Source: Lates calcarifer
Lineage: Eukaryota; Chordata; Actinopteri; Centropomidae
Direction of reading: 5' to 3'
Assembly: GCF_001640805.2 (NCBI RefSeq)
Contig: NC_066835.1
Span: 2,659,269 to 2,723,268 of the forward strand
Length of the DNA stretch: 64,000 nt
Shown: positions 24,243 through 36,212 of the stretch, one piece after another
How the letters are laid out: every line of letters starts with the position of its first letter
Numbering within the stretch: position 1 is the stretch's first letter
Translations under genes and position numbers: made by a program
The notes under the pieces: generated by a model
The model's input: only the letters and a program-made list of their open reading frames with translations
What the model was told of the DNA's origin: nothing
Databases searched by the model: none

Positions 24243-26229
24243 GTGAGTCAGATCAAGCATCGTATCATCTGCCAAAATTCTAAGTAAAATTTATGGCAAT
24301 GAAGCAAAGTGGAGCTTCAGTTGCAAACAAGAGACAGAGCTGCTCTGGCACCAGAAATAATCTCATTTGTTGGTATAAACATCAGAGAGTGAGACTCTTT
24401 TTTCCTTCAGTTTACAGTCTAGTGAAAAAGGAAGGAGAGGAAGAAGCTAATATTTTGAAGCCAACAATTTTATTTTTGGACAGCATTTCTGAGTAGCCCA
24501 GCTCTTCCTAAATATAATGATGTATGGCAGGTCTTGTTAAGTCACAGCAACAATGCCAAAACTCCATCAATAACGGAATACAAAGAGTAAAAACTGAGTA
24601 AAACAACTGCTCAAAAGTTAAAAAATGTATTATTTATTAATAGTTAAATGATTGATTAGTCTGTAGATTTATTTTTTTTATGCTAAATAATTTTTTTGTA
24701 TTATTGCTGACCGGCTGAATTTTTTCAATAAATCACACACGACTCATATTAAAATGTCAGAGGATGTGTCTTTGCCCTAAATAGAAAGTGTAATTAGACA
24801 TGACTTTTGATGAGTTACTGTGACACCACTAGTGCATATAGCGAGCAAACAGAAGACTTAAAGCATCAGCAGAAAACAGTAAACATAAGACCATCTGGTT
24901 ACTCCTGCAGTTCACAGATACAGAAATCACTGTTTTCATAGTCTGTTCCTGCTCTGATGCTCCAAGATTCATCAGAGTTCTGAGCTGCAGCTGGGAGCTG
25001 CATCAAACTATTTTGAAGCGTCACTTAACAACTTGTAGTTTGCCTACAGCTAACTGAGAACAAAAGGTGTGTTTGTTGTCATCGCAGCACGGAAGGTGTC
25101 TGATGGTTTCTGTTTATCCTGGGCTCACTCCTAATAAACCCACATATTTATATGAAGAATTGAGGTATGCTTTCATCTGCAGTCATTTATATGCAAGATG
25201 AGAATGTGGAAAATCCTGTGACAAACAACAGATAATGTGTGAAGATTCGCAGCAGCACCACACCTGGGGGTTAATGACTGGTCTGAAGCTGGCTGTAGAA
25301 GAAAGTGTAATTCATGAGCTTGTATATTATTAACTTTCTCATTTTCTAATGACATGCAAGCAGAGGGCAGAGTCTTCTCACAACCTCTCATCTGTGTTTT
25401 AGCCACGGTGCTACTCATCTGGTTGAAATGGCACCCTGCTGCTCTGTCAAGTAGACAGCATGACGCCCCTGTCACCTGCCACACTCTTTGATCCACTCTT
25501 GTCAGTGCCTTCCTCATGCCCACCTCCTGTCTACTCCCATTGCTCAGATCTGAAGCTTTATCCCTGGGGAGAAAGCAGCAGACAGAAGAGGCCCTGTGAC
25601 ATAAAACTCTGGATGAATTTGTCTTCCTAATGTGTCACAGAGAGCCATTTCTTTTAACAGAGAGACTCCTCTTTTTGGACAGTTGTTGAGTGTGACATTT
25701 CATACTTACTGGTGCGGAGGATTTCACTCCCATCGGTGCCATTATCGAGGGTGGCCAGCCACACAGGCCCTGTTCAGATGCTAAACGAATTATGTGTCCA
25801 TTTGCCTTTTTTCCCCAGTGTTCGTGCTTCCTATTTGTGGCTACAAATAGGCAAACTTGGCATGAATGTGGATGTGCCATTCAAGTACTGTAACATTAAT
25901 GCTTCCTGTCCTCCATCTGGAAGCTATGTGATTAAAACATCTTTTTCAGTTGGTATAATTAGGTGAAAGAGACAATCCTGCTGAAAAGTAGTAGCATGTA
26001 TATCAATCCAGTCATCTGAAAGCTTCATTGTGAAATGTTTGTTAAATACTCTCTTTTCCAGCATGAGAATTTTGAAGTGAAACTGCAAAGACTAGAGGCA
26101 CACAAAAAAGTCAATGACAGCAGGCTTTTTGCTTCATCTTTTGGTGCAGTCATCCAGGAACACATTGGAAAGACATTAGATGTGTTTTGACAAAATGTTT
26201 TATGTCACAAATACTTCAGAAGAGTATTG

Positions 26230-26560
26230 AATTGTCTATACGTTCTTCCTTACTTTCCTCCATTTGTCTGTCCACCCCATTCTCATGAATATCTCAGGAA
26301 TGCCTTAAAGAAATTTCTTCAAATTTGGCGCAAAGTTCACTTGGACTCAAGGATGGACTGATTATGTTAGGATTTTGGTGGTCAAAGGTCTAGGTCACCT
26401 GGACCTCACAAAACACCACGTTCTTGGCCATAACTCAAGAAATCATGTGTTAATTATAACAAAATTTCTGCTGGACAGACAGATGGATGTCAACTGTAAT
26501 TCTGGTTTGATACTATCAGAGTGGGGAGCCAAAGTCATAGATTTTCAAATCCTTCACATA
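26230..26560. repeat. Interspersed fish repeat
   Basis: The sequence 'tctcaggaatgccttaaaga', the following aatttcttcaaatttgg, the phrase 'ggtcaaaggtctaggtcacc' and the 'ttggccataactcaagaaat' segment match a high-copy element I recognise from percomorph introns. I cannot name the superfamily with certainty; a non-autonomous DNA element is likely. Borders are approximate. Confidence 0.6.
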
Positions 26561-28678
26561 GTGGCTGTAAATGATTTTTCCAGTTTATTGATACTCTGGC
26601 CTTGTTTTTTTGAGTCTTGGCTGTCATTCCTGTTGGTTTGTTCACAAGCATTCTGATTGTCTGACTGGCTGTGTTTCTTGCCTAGTTGGACTTTGCTGCG
26701 GCAATGTCACTGATAATAATAACTGATGATAATTATGACCAAAGATCCAAGCATAAGACTAGTTATGAAAAACTGGAAATACCGTTAAAGTTGCTGTTGG
26801 TGCTGCTGGAAGTATTTAGCCAATCCTGGAGTCACACTCACGTAACTACATCTGCATTCTTTAAAATGTGAAGTTGTGCGCGACTTTGCAGATAAGTAAT
26901 TTTGGGAGCAGTGACAGCATTTTACGACTCACATTCCTTCAACATAATTTATATCTTACAAGTGAAATTTCAATATATTGATACCTGCAGAAATTCATTC
27001 TGAAGTACATGTGTCAGCAGTCAAAACCCCTTGTGGTTTCAATGGTAAGTATGAGGGTGTGTGCTGATAGTCCATCATAATTCCAACATAGCTCCTGGCG
27101 GGAGGGACAGGCCTCAGTGGCAGCTCACTGAGGCAGCTGTTAAAGATGAGGAGGATGAGATGAAATGCGCAGACCCATAGGGACTCTCCCTCATTCATCT
27201 TTTCCTCTTCCCTTGCTCATCTCTTGTCCGGCTTCCCTATCCCTTCTTCACTCCCTCTGCCTCTGGCTAATCCTTCTGATTAGGCTAATCAAGCTGAATG
27301 TCAGTTTGGGGCAGGACTGGTGGAGGACTGGAGGGTAGAGAGGACAGGACAGAGCCTGCTGCGGTGCTGCTGTAATGATGAGTAATGGTGTTTGGTGCAG
27401 AAACTGAACATTCAGTCAGTGAGCCTCTGGTGGCAGACCTGGTTTTAGCTGGATTATGAATATTGTTAAAAAATTGGATGCCAAGCCACTTATTCTCATG
27501 CACCTCTTGACATGAAAATTAAATTTTACTGTATGATTGATTCATTCCAGTCCCCTGGGAAGGTGTTAGTATGTATTGTTATCGCAATTTAGTAACATAC
27601 TTCAACCAAACTCTGCCTGTCTCACCCTTTTGGGCAGAACAAACATCTTTCAAATCAGCAAGGAGTCTTGAGACATTTCCTTCTCCGTCTCATCTCTGTC
27701 CCCTCAGAGCTGATGTCTCCTCCATGACATTGCTTAGTTAATTTACGTAGCAGCTCTGATCTATGTTTAGTGATGCAGCAGGGCTATAGCTATTGCTTCC
27801 TCGGTCCAGCACCCCCCCCCAGCAGTTTGAGCTCTACACTGCCATTCCATTGCCCTCCTCTTGGTTTATCTGATGTCTCAGCAGTACACTTGGAGATCCA
27901 GGCCAGGCCACAGGACAGAAATAACCCTCTGTGTGCTTGAAACTGGACATTTTGCATGACAGGGGCATGGCCATTTGCAATCACAACGTTCACACATGAC
28001 AGCAGTAATTAGGCATCGTCCACTCACATGTGGTTCTCTGCCTGGGCCACTGGTCTCATGAACCTCATTCATTCATGTTAAGATAATAGGAAATGTAGAA
28101 TGCTACATTGTATGCTACATCCTCCAGCAGTTTTTTTTCTTTGTTTCACCCCTCTCTAACCTCGAAGTGTAAGTTTGGAAAGTCAGCTGCAACTATTGCT
28201 GTCTGCTTTTCCCCATCTCTTTTAAGCTGTATGGGGTAAGATTTCTAGGTAAAAATACACTTGTCAGCATAAATCACAAACTATAATATATATTCCTTCT
28301 TACTAGCAACAATTCCTAGGTTATCTCCACAGGGAAGCGTCCTGATTAGAGGTCCGCAGCAGGCACTGTTCATTGTAACTTAGTGACTACTCCATAATCT
28401 TTTTGGATATGTGGAAATCCTTGCTGCCCCAAAAAATGAGGAAGTGGTACCCTGAAAAAGATACTGGTCTTCACCGTGTGCATCTGTGAACTCTTTCTTT
28501 CAGTCAAAGCTTATGACTTAAGCAGATGTTTGGAGTGTAAATCGATGGGTAAATCCCCATCTACCAGTGCAATGCATAGATGCAGACCACACCAATCTGC
28601 CTATTGATCTCATGCTCTGTCCTTCACATCACCCCAAGCACCCTTACTTCATCTTCAATTAACCAGTCTATGAATTTC

Positions 28679-28679
<1 letters not shown>

Positions 28680-28732
<53 letters not shown>
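28680..28732. repeat. (ATT)n microsatellite
   Basis: This is a perfect trinucleotide TAT/ATT run of about 17 units. Confidence 0.97.
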
Positions 28733-28905
28733 GGGGGGCCTTTATTTGGACAGGACAGTGAAGAGAGACAGGAAACAGGGAGAGAGTGAAACAGGGAGAG
28801 AGAGTAGGGGAATGACATGCAGACCGGGAGTCGATCCATGGACCAGCTGCTCAAGGCACTAAGGCATGTGGTACGCGCCCTAACCATTCGGCTATGAGGG
28901 TGCCT
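28733..28905. repeat. Interspersed repeat, SINE-like or short DNA element
   Basis: The text 'ctttatttggacaggacagt', then 'gagagacaggaaacagggag', 'gacatgcagac', 'gtacgcgccctaaccattcg' and 'gctatgagggtgcc' is the pattern of a very common fish short interspersed repeat. It directly follows the ATT array, which may have grown from its tail. Confidence 0.6.
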
Positions 28906-29776
28906 CTGTCTATGAATTTCTTGACCTGCGAATGACCCCTTATGTAAAAGCACTCAATACAGGACATGCTGATAGGTGTTTTAATTCATGTACATTAGGT
29001 CTCCAAAAGTCTGAGTCCACTTTCTGATGATCACACTTCTAAAAGCAAGTAAAAAATAACACTTCTGAATAAGTATAAAGTATAAAGTGGAGACCAAAAC
29101 AGAACTAAAAGAACTGGACTTAGATATGTCAGGTCATCAAAAGCAAGACTCCAAAGGATGTGATACCAAAGAAGACAACTTCTTGTTCCATATTTGTTCC
29201 ACTATCCCCAGGTGTCCAAATAAATAAATAAAACAATAAAATAAAATCAACGATAACAATAGTAATAATAACTAGTTGCTAGGTTACTAGTCATTAGCTT
29301 TTGACCACATCTTATGGTCTTCATCAGCAAATGGAATATGTCAGTAATTATTAGTAACCAGTATGGCTATCAAGAGATTGTGTCATTTTTTAACAAATTT
29401 ATGCTCAGAAACCCAATTTTCCTTTTTATTTAAATATTGCTTATGCTCTTATACTCTTCACAATATATAAAATCAAAGAAAATCAATAAAATATAAAAAG
29501 ATAAAGTTAGAATACCCACATTAGCAGATGTATTGGCTGTGAATTAGTTCTGAAAAATCTGCATAGACTTTAAATGTAGACTAGAGTTGTCCAATTTGTC
29601 CAAATGAAGTTCTGGTTATAAGTATGGACATTTCTTTACTTAGTAAGAACTGTGAAACAAAGTGCTATCAGTGAGCCCCTTTCTCACAGTCTTCTGTGAT
29701 CCTTCACAGAAGCTGGTTAATATGAGCTCTGTGTTTGCACCGTATTGATATCATTTCTGTGTTCTGTCCCTCCTAG

Positions 29777-30097
29777 AGCCCATGCGTGCCTTGCGGGGTC
29801 TGACAGCTACAGAGATCCAGCCACGGCAGCTAGCCCTTCAGTGGGAGCCCCTGGGCTACAACCTCACCCGCTGTCACACCTATTCCTTGTCCTTGTGCTA
29901 CCGCTACTCGATGCCAACAGGGGGCAGCGGAGGGAACAACGCCACTGTCAGAGAATGCCTGTCCGTGGAACGTAACACTTCTCACTTCACCTTGAGAGAC
30001 CTGCCACCCTTCCGCTCAGTCCACGTCCGACTGGCTCTGGCCAACCCTGAAGGAAAGAAGGAGAGCAGAGAGGTCACCTTCCAGACTGAAGAAGACA
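29777..30097 (+). CDS. ptpru: ptpru exon 8: FNIII repeat 2
   Basis: This 321-bp exon enters and leaves in phase 1. It encodes [20 protein letters not shown], then [20 protein letters not shown] and CYRYS, and ends [19 protein letters not shown]. Three N-glycosylation sequons are visible (NLT, NAT, NTS). The [15 protein letters not shown].(L/V)SLCY segment and [10 protein letters not shown] (human KEVTFQTDED) fit PTPRU. A Gly/Ser-Asn insert (TGGSGGNN) makes the mid-loop slightly longer than in human. Confidence 0.95.
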
Positions 30098-32877
30098 GTG
30101 AGTGGGAGGTTTCATTTTACTTGGTGAAGACCAGGAGAAAAAGATGCAGGGGTCTGCTAGAAAAAGACATGCATTTTTTTTTTTATTTCTATGCAACTGC
30201 AACATCATTATGCAGAGCAGGGATGTTTTTTATGTATGCACTGAAGCTCTGTATTGTCATAGTTACTGAGCTCAGTCCTTAAAACTTTTTGAATTTCTAG
30301 TTGTCTATGCACGCTCCTTCATGCTCAGATAATTATTGTGCACTGCTTACACAAATCCATGCCATTAGTCATCCAGTACCAACGAAAAAACACAAATATT
30401 GACTCACAAAATAAGCTGGATCAGCGTAACTAAATGGAAGATCAGCCTTTTAAATGGAGACCAGTGGAACAATAATCAGCTCGGGCCGTGGCCGGGAGCA
30501 AAATGGTAAAATGATTTTGCTTATCTTTGTATTAATAATTTCCTGTGTACATCAGCAGATTAGGCACATTCTAATGCAAATTCCCAGAGAGTGGAAGTAC
30601 AGAAGGTCAAACACTTATTGTTATGGAGAATAAGCAAGACTTTTCGGTGTAATTGAATGCCACTCAGGGACATTTTTGACCCAGTGGAGAGAGTGTGAGG
30701 GAGTGACAGCTGTGACATGAAACTGGCTGCTTTTTATTGCATCTTCAAAATGCATTTTAGTGAAATGTAATATTGTTTTACATTCCATTTTACAGCAACA
30801 CTTGAAAATACCAAGCAGTAGAGAAGACATGGAAAAAAAACACTTAATTATCTACACCTACACGTTGCTGTCTTGTTGGCAGAGGGGAATATGTTCACGT
30901 AAATAGAGTAACATACAGAATGTATCATGGTGTTTTAATTTTATTCATTCGATTTGACTGGTCAGGATGTGACACAAATGTCAAAAAAACCCAAAAAAAC
31001 AAGCCTGATTGTTTTCTCCCCCACTTCTCTTGATATTTTGAATGTCAGCACCAATGGAGAGTTTTGCTTTTGAGCCACTGAATGCCAGTCTGACAACCTG
31101 ACAGTCCCCAATCCCCCTGTCACAAGGAGAGCCGCCATCACCCTCACAACTACAGTAATTGAGCCACAGCCGGTGACAGTTCCTCCTGCCTGTTTCCTAT
31201 TGGGCTCAACAATCAAACACCAGTGTAGTGCTTTGCTTACACGGTGTCTCTGCTGCTTGGTGGAAGCAGATTTGGCTGTCAGGGATTCATGGATACAGCA
31301 GGATTTTCTTCTAGGGTGCTTTGCCAAACCTCAACTTCAGCTTCAGATGCAAAGAGACAGGCCAAAGAAGTTTGATATTGTCTCCTACAGTATCAAATAT
31401 TCTGTGCCTTTTTAGAAGTAAAAGGTCACGGATAGTTCATTTTTTGAACTAAGGCAGTGGAATAACAACATAAAGTCATGTTCAACCACCACATGCATTA
31501 TTTTTTCTATATAAGTTTCTATATACAATACAACACAATAAAAATAAGATGAAAGGAAATATGATAAAATAACAAATTGAAAAATATTGTGATTTGTTGC
31601 AATGTGAAACAGCAAGACGAAGGCTGATCAGATGATCAGATGATCTTACAGGTTGTAAAAAAAAATCAACACGTCAGCCAAATCTGGAGGAGAAAATGAA
31701 GGTGAACAACAGGGGTGAAGTAGGAATAAAAATAAAAACCACCATCCACATCACCCATATCACACAGGAAGTAAGTAAGTAGAAGTAGTAAACAAATATT
31801 TGATTTCTTAATTAATTATTATGATCATTTCTATGACGCATGAAATCACTGTGCAGTGTTATATAATGGTAATAATTTAATCTTTAAATGTTCCTTTTCC
31901 TTTGGCATTACATCTGTTTGAGAAACGCTCAAATCATCTAAGTGCTCACTGAATTTCACCATTTTGCCTCTTTAACAGAGAAGGTCGATTTGTGCTTTGT
32001 ATCTATATAAGATGTAACACTTAGCTCAGAGCATTATTCTGCCTTAGCTTTCATTTCCTGTATCTTCCTGAAAGTACCTACATTTTACAATAGAAATATA
32101 ATTCACTCAAAATAGATGTAGCCAGGTTTATTTTGGAAATATTTTAGGTGAGCACCTGTGTTTTAATCCAGTCTCTCATTATCCATCCCAACTTCAGTTA
32201 CTTACCATGGAAACACAGAGAGCAGTCCCTGGTACTTCAAAGCCTGTTTTGCTGAACTTTTTTTCAGACATAGTTACATATTGTTTTTTTTCTCTCAGAG
32301 TTAGAGCTTTTTCATTCTCATCTTGCGATATGTTAATTCTAAAAGGCTAATATCACCAAGCGATACCACAGAGCACCAGAGCACCAACAATAAAATGGGG
32401 ACTCTTGTGGACGATTATTTACTTATTTATTCTCAGAGTTTAGTTAACTGTCCTGTGCTTCAGGCACTCAAAAACTAGCTATACTCCTTTAAGAAGATGC
32501 ATCTCATTAAGGCAAAAAATGCAGAGAGGTACTCAGGCAGTTCACAGGTTGGATTACTTTGCTGTTTCTTTGTCAGTAAGGCGCTAAAGAAGAAAAATCG
32601 ACTGTCATCCTCCAAGACACGGTGCTCTGTTATCAGACAGTAGAAGCCAGAATCTCAATTCATCCTGAGGGCTGGGAGCAAGCCGGTCCACAGTTTCCTC
32701 TCATCACCTCCCTTCTGTTCCTTCTTTTTTGTCCTCCTCCATCCCTTCTTGGCCCTGTGCCTTCTCGTTCTGTCAGAGGTGTTTTTACCCCCTGGCATGC
32801 CTGCACAAGATTCCATTAACTTGAGACTGGAGCCAAGTGTTTGTTTCAGAGGAGGTTGTTTTTCTCTCCCGCTGTAG
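30098..32877 (+). other. ptpru: Intron 8, about 2.8 kb
   Basis: This is AT-rich intron sequence. A short direct repeat of 'gatgatca' units occurs at about 31624-31645. No gene or recognised repeat family is seen. The acceptor GCTGTAG follows a clear pyrimidine tract. Confidence 0.85.
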
Positions 32878-32987
32878 TTCCTGGCGGCATCGCTCCAGAG
32901 TCCCTGACCTTCACCCCACTCGATGACATGATCTTTCTCAAGTGGGAGGAGCCCATTGAGCCCAACGGTCTCATCACACAGTACGAG
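32878..32987 (+). CDS. ptpru: ptpru exon 9: FNIII repeat 3, first half
   Basis: This 110-bp exon enters in phase 1 (A|TT gives Ile where human has Val) and leaves in phase 0 at QYE|GTAGGA. It encodes [20 protein letters not shown], then [16 protein letters not shown]. The W-E-E-P and P-N-G-L-I-T-Q-Y-E segments are near-identical to human PTPRU and form the B-C region of the third FNIII fold. Confidence 0.95.
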
Positions 32988-35900
32988 GTAGGATGCCTTG
33001 TTAGTCATGCAAGAAATCTACAATCCAAAGCGATACAGCTGCCTTTGCGTCACACACTAATCCTTTCCAGGTGTAGGCTGTTATTTTCCCCTTGCCAATA
33101 TCTATTATATTCATCCTCCTTCAGTATAATGATTCAAGTCAAGGAACAGTCCTCTCTGCATGCTTTAAACACTGTACTGCTCCCCCTCTTTAATTTTCCC
33201 CAGGCTTGTTTTTCCTGTTTCTTGCCCAAATGCTGGTAACACACATGAGCCTGAGCCACTAGAGTGGGGAGGACCCACTTTTCACAGTTCATAGGATTTA
33301 CTGTACATGTTCATATGGTAATGAAGCTGAGGCACAGACTTCAGGCTGTAATTACATGGGGGACAACCATTCTAATTACTTATTTGCCTAAGAGATACCT
33401 CCACAAGGGGGCAACTTTAAATGTTTCTAATTAATTATTGATGGCCCCATATCAGGCATAGACCTTTGTAGCATGGGTTTTGGAGCTTTTTTCTGTAAGT
33501 AGATGTGAAGACCCACTCTGGCTTAACACATGGTCGCCTGATGGCGAGAGAAACTAGTTTCCATTCACAAGCAGAAGCTGAGGAACCAGGCAGAGAATTG
33601 AGTGATGCTGTAATCTTGGTCTGCATACAGATGAAGTGCCCTTGCCCCTAACTTCCAAACGACTACTGCTCTGGATGTACAACTGAGCATGAGCAATACA
33701 TGGGTTTTTGAGGTCCACACCAATATCCATGTATGAGAATCAAAGATCTGATAACAATATTTCAGTTTGTTTGTTACCATATATGGGACTGTGTCCATTG
33801 ACCCTCACACAGCCTTGACAAATTACACTGTGCTTGTAAGTACAAAGCTTCATGTTAGGTTGAAACAATTCTAAATCATCAATATCACAGCAACAGAAGT
33901 TGCCTTTTTTGTAACAAGAGTGCATACAAAACACCTGTACTTGAGGAGTCCACTGAACCCTGCATGGATATTGCTGGTTATCCTCAAGCTCAGTATGCTG
34001 TATGTGGATAATGATAATAATTAGCTGTAATGTTAAGCTACCTAGCAACAGACACACCAACTGTATGTATGGGAGTGTGTGTGTGTATTTTTGTGTGACA
34101 GCTTGGCCTCTGACTGAACCTCAGTACTCACCAGAAACTCTGGGAGGTTTCACAAAGCCTAGGAATGAGTGGAAAAATTTTGAACCTGTGTGGACATCTC
34201 CACATCAGTTTGAATTGCTTTGTGGCCACTTGTGTCTTTCTGATGGGCTTTGTATGCAGTTGTTCTGTCTCAAAAATTCACTTCTGCATCCTGTCTGAAC
34301 ACACAGCAAACGTATATGACAAGACAAATATGAGGCAACTCTTTGTTTCTTTGCATGAAATATGCACAGGTATTTGCATGAACAATTTTAGTAGTAGTAG
34401 TTTAGTGAATCTTTTTTAAAATGAAATATAGGGTATATGTCACCCAAAATTTATATGTCATCACCACATGTTGTACTGAATGTGTCCAACCTTACATGGC
34501 TCCATCTTGGAATCTAAGTGTACCTGGAGAAGCTATCAGCACATACAGTGTGGCCATTCCGAAATGTAATAAAGAAAAAGACATGTTAGGAGAGGAAAAA
34601 ACATGCATTTTCACTATGTTTGTGTTTCTATAAAATTGGCACAGTATTACATATGTCTTTGATAAGCTAAAATCGATTGATGATATCAGCCATGCCAATA
34701 TACAATGTACCAATGAACAATACTTAAAAGGGGACTGTTTCAACATCACATTAAGGAGTTGGGCTCACCTGTACAACCTATAAAACCTGTGAGGAGAAGG
34801 AGGAAAAATAGACAATAAATAAAGTACATCATTTAAAGATTTATAAATAATTCAAAGACAGTTTATATCCTGTAAAGGCAAGAGCAATCATCTTGTCCCC
34901 TATAGGTCATGTTCTACACTTCCACTATGAGGAACGGGAGGCTAAAGTCTGTCCAAGGCAAACCACCATGCCACCCTGAAAGTAAAGTGTTAACATTAAA
35001 ATGTCTGTGGATATGCCACGAGAATGACAAATGAGCAAATTTATAACAAGCCTGGTTGATTTCTGCAGTTTTACAAATTTTGATTTACAGACTTCAACAC
35101 ATTTATCAAATGGCAACAAAATACCAGCATCCAGCAGGTCTTGATTCATACTCGTCATCTTCAGTACCTGTTGTTTTTCTCTGCTTTTACTTTATCTACT
35201 AATCCAGAAAACTGTGTAAAATCAGGCCAACAGTGCTGTAGAAGAAGAATATGACACAGAATCTGCTCGAGTCTGATTATTGGCTAACTGTGGCATAAGA
35301 TTTATTAGATCTGAGCAAAGAGATGACATCTTTTTGCAGTAGCCCTAAGATTAATTGAAAGGTGTTTCCCATGAGAGAATCTTTAAATAAAATACCATCG
35401 AAATTCAATCTTTCAGGTAGTGTGAATAATAAGTTTTGTGCTGCTTAAAGTGGATTATCGCAGATACTGCATCTTCTCTACAGTTTTACACAGCACAGTG
35501 TAGTACAATTAGTAAGATTATTTCTGGCCTAAGAATGATATATAATAGGGAATATTTACTAGTTACCTAATTTGAACACATACTGAGTGAAAGCCAAAAG
35601 TCTACCTTTTTGAATGTGTCACAATTTACATAAACGTTTCATACAGATATTATGTCCTCCACAGGATGAATTGTAATAATTTTGTTGATCCTCTGTTTTT
35701 TCCTCTAGCACCAACATCAGTTCTAAATTGTAACTAAATACCTGCAAAACTAATGACATTATCATCAGCCTCGGCTTTGTGTTTAATGCTATTTAGCAAA
35801 TGTTAGCATTGTAGCACACTTAACTAAGATGGTAAACATTATACCTGATATTAGCAAGTTAAATTTGTCATTGTGAGCATGTTAGCAGGCTGGTGTTAGC

Positions 35901-36010
35901 GGTTATCTCAAAACGTTATTGGGCCTTAGTACAGCCTCACAGAGCTACTGGCGTGGTTATAGACCATCGGATCTTATTTTAATCCAATGGCATCTTTTCC
36001 CTGTTCCCAG
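32988..36010 (+). other. ptpru: Intron 9, about 3.0 kb
   Basis: No coding exon is seen. An interspersed repeat at about 35640-35975 ends only some 35 bp before the acceptor of exon 10. Confidence 0.85.
35640..35975. repeat. Interspersed 'TTAGCA' fish repeat next to exon 10
   Basis: It contains 'aaatacctgcaaaactaatg' followed by acattatcatcagcctcggc, repeated 'ttagca' motifs, and 'ttagtacagcctcacagagc' followed by tactggcgtgg. This is the order of a high-copy percomorph element that I recognise but cannot name. Its right border approaches the splice acceptor at 36010. Confidence 0.6.
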
Positions 36011-36212
36011 ATCAGTTACCAGAGTATCGAGTCGTCAGACCCAGGCATTAATGTGCCTGGTCCTCGCCGTACAGTGTCCAAACTGAGGAACGAGACCTAC
36101 CACATGTTCTCTGGCCTGCACCCTGGAACCACCTACCTGGTGTCAGTCCGTGCCCGAACTACCAAGGGGTTTGGCCAGACGGCGCTCACCGAGATCACCA
36201 CCAACATCTCTG
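36011..36212 (+). CDS. ptpru: ptpru exon 10: FNIII repeat 3, second half
   Basis: This 202-bp exon enters in phase 0 after TTCCCAG and leaves in phase 1. It encodes [20 protein letters not shown], then [20 protein letters not shown] and [20 protein letters not shown]. The L.PGT.Y.VSVRA motif is the FNIII E-F signature. Sequons are NET and NIS. Almost every residue matches human PTPRU. Confidence 0.96.

Larger units (their letters stand above)
24243..29776 (+). other. ptpru: Intron 7, about 5.5 kb
   Basis: No coding exon is recognised. It contains a common fish interspersed repeat at 26230-26560, an ATT microsatellite at 28680-28732 and a directly abutting repeat at 28733-28905. Confidence 0.85.

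Noticed and set aside
28624..28953. Minus-strand frame of 109 codons with poly-Ile
   Set aside because: It is the translation of the ATT microsatellite plus the neighbouring interspersed repeat.
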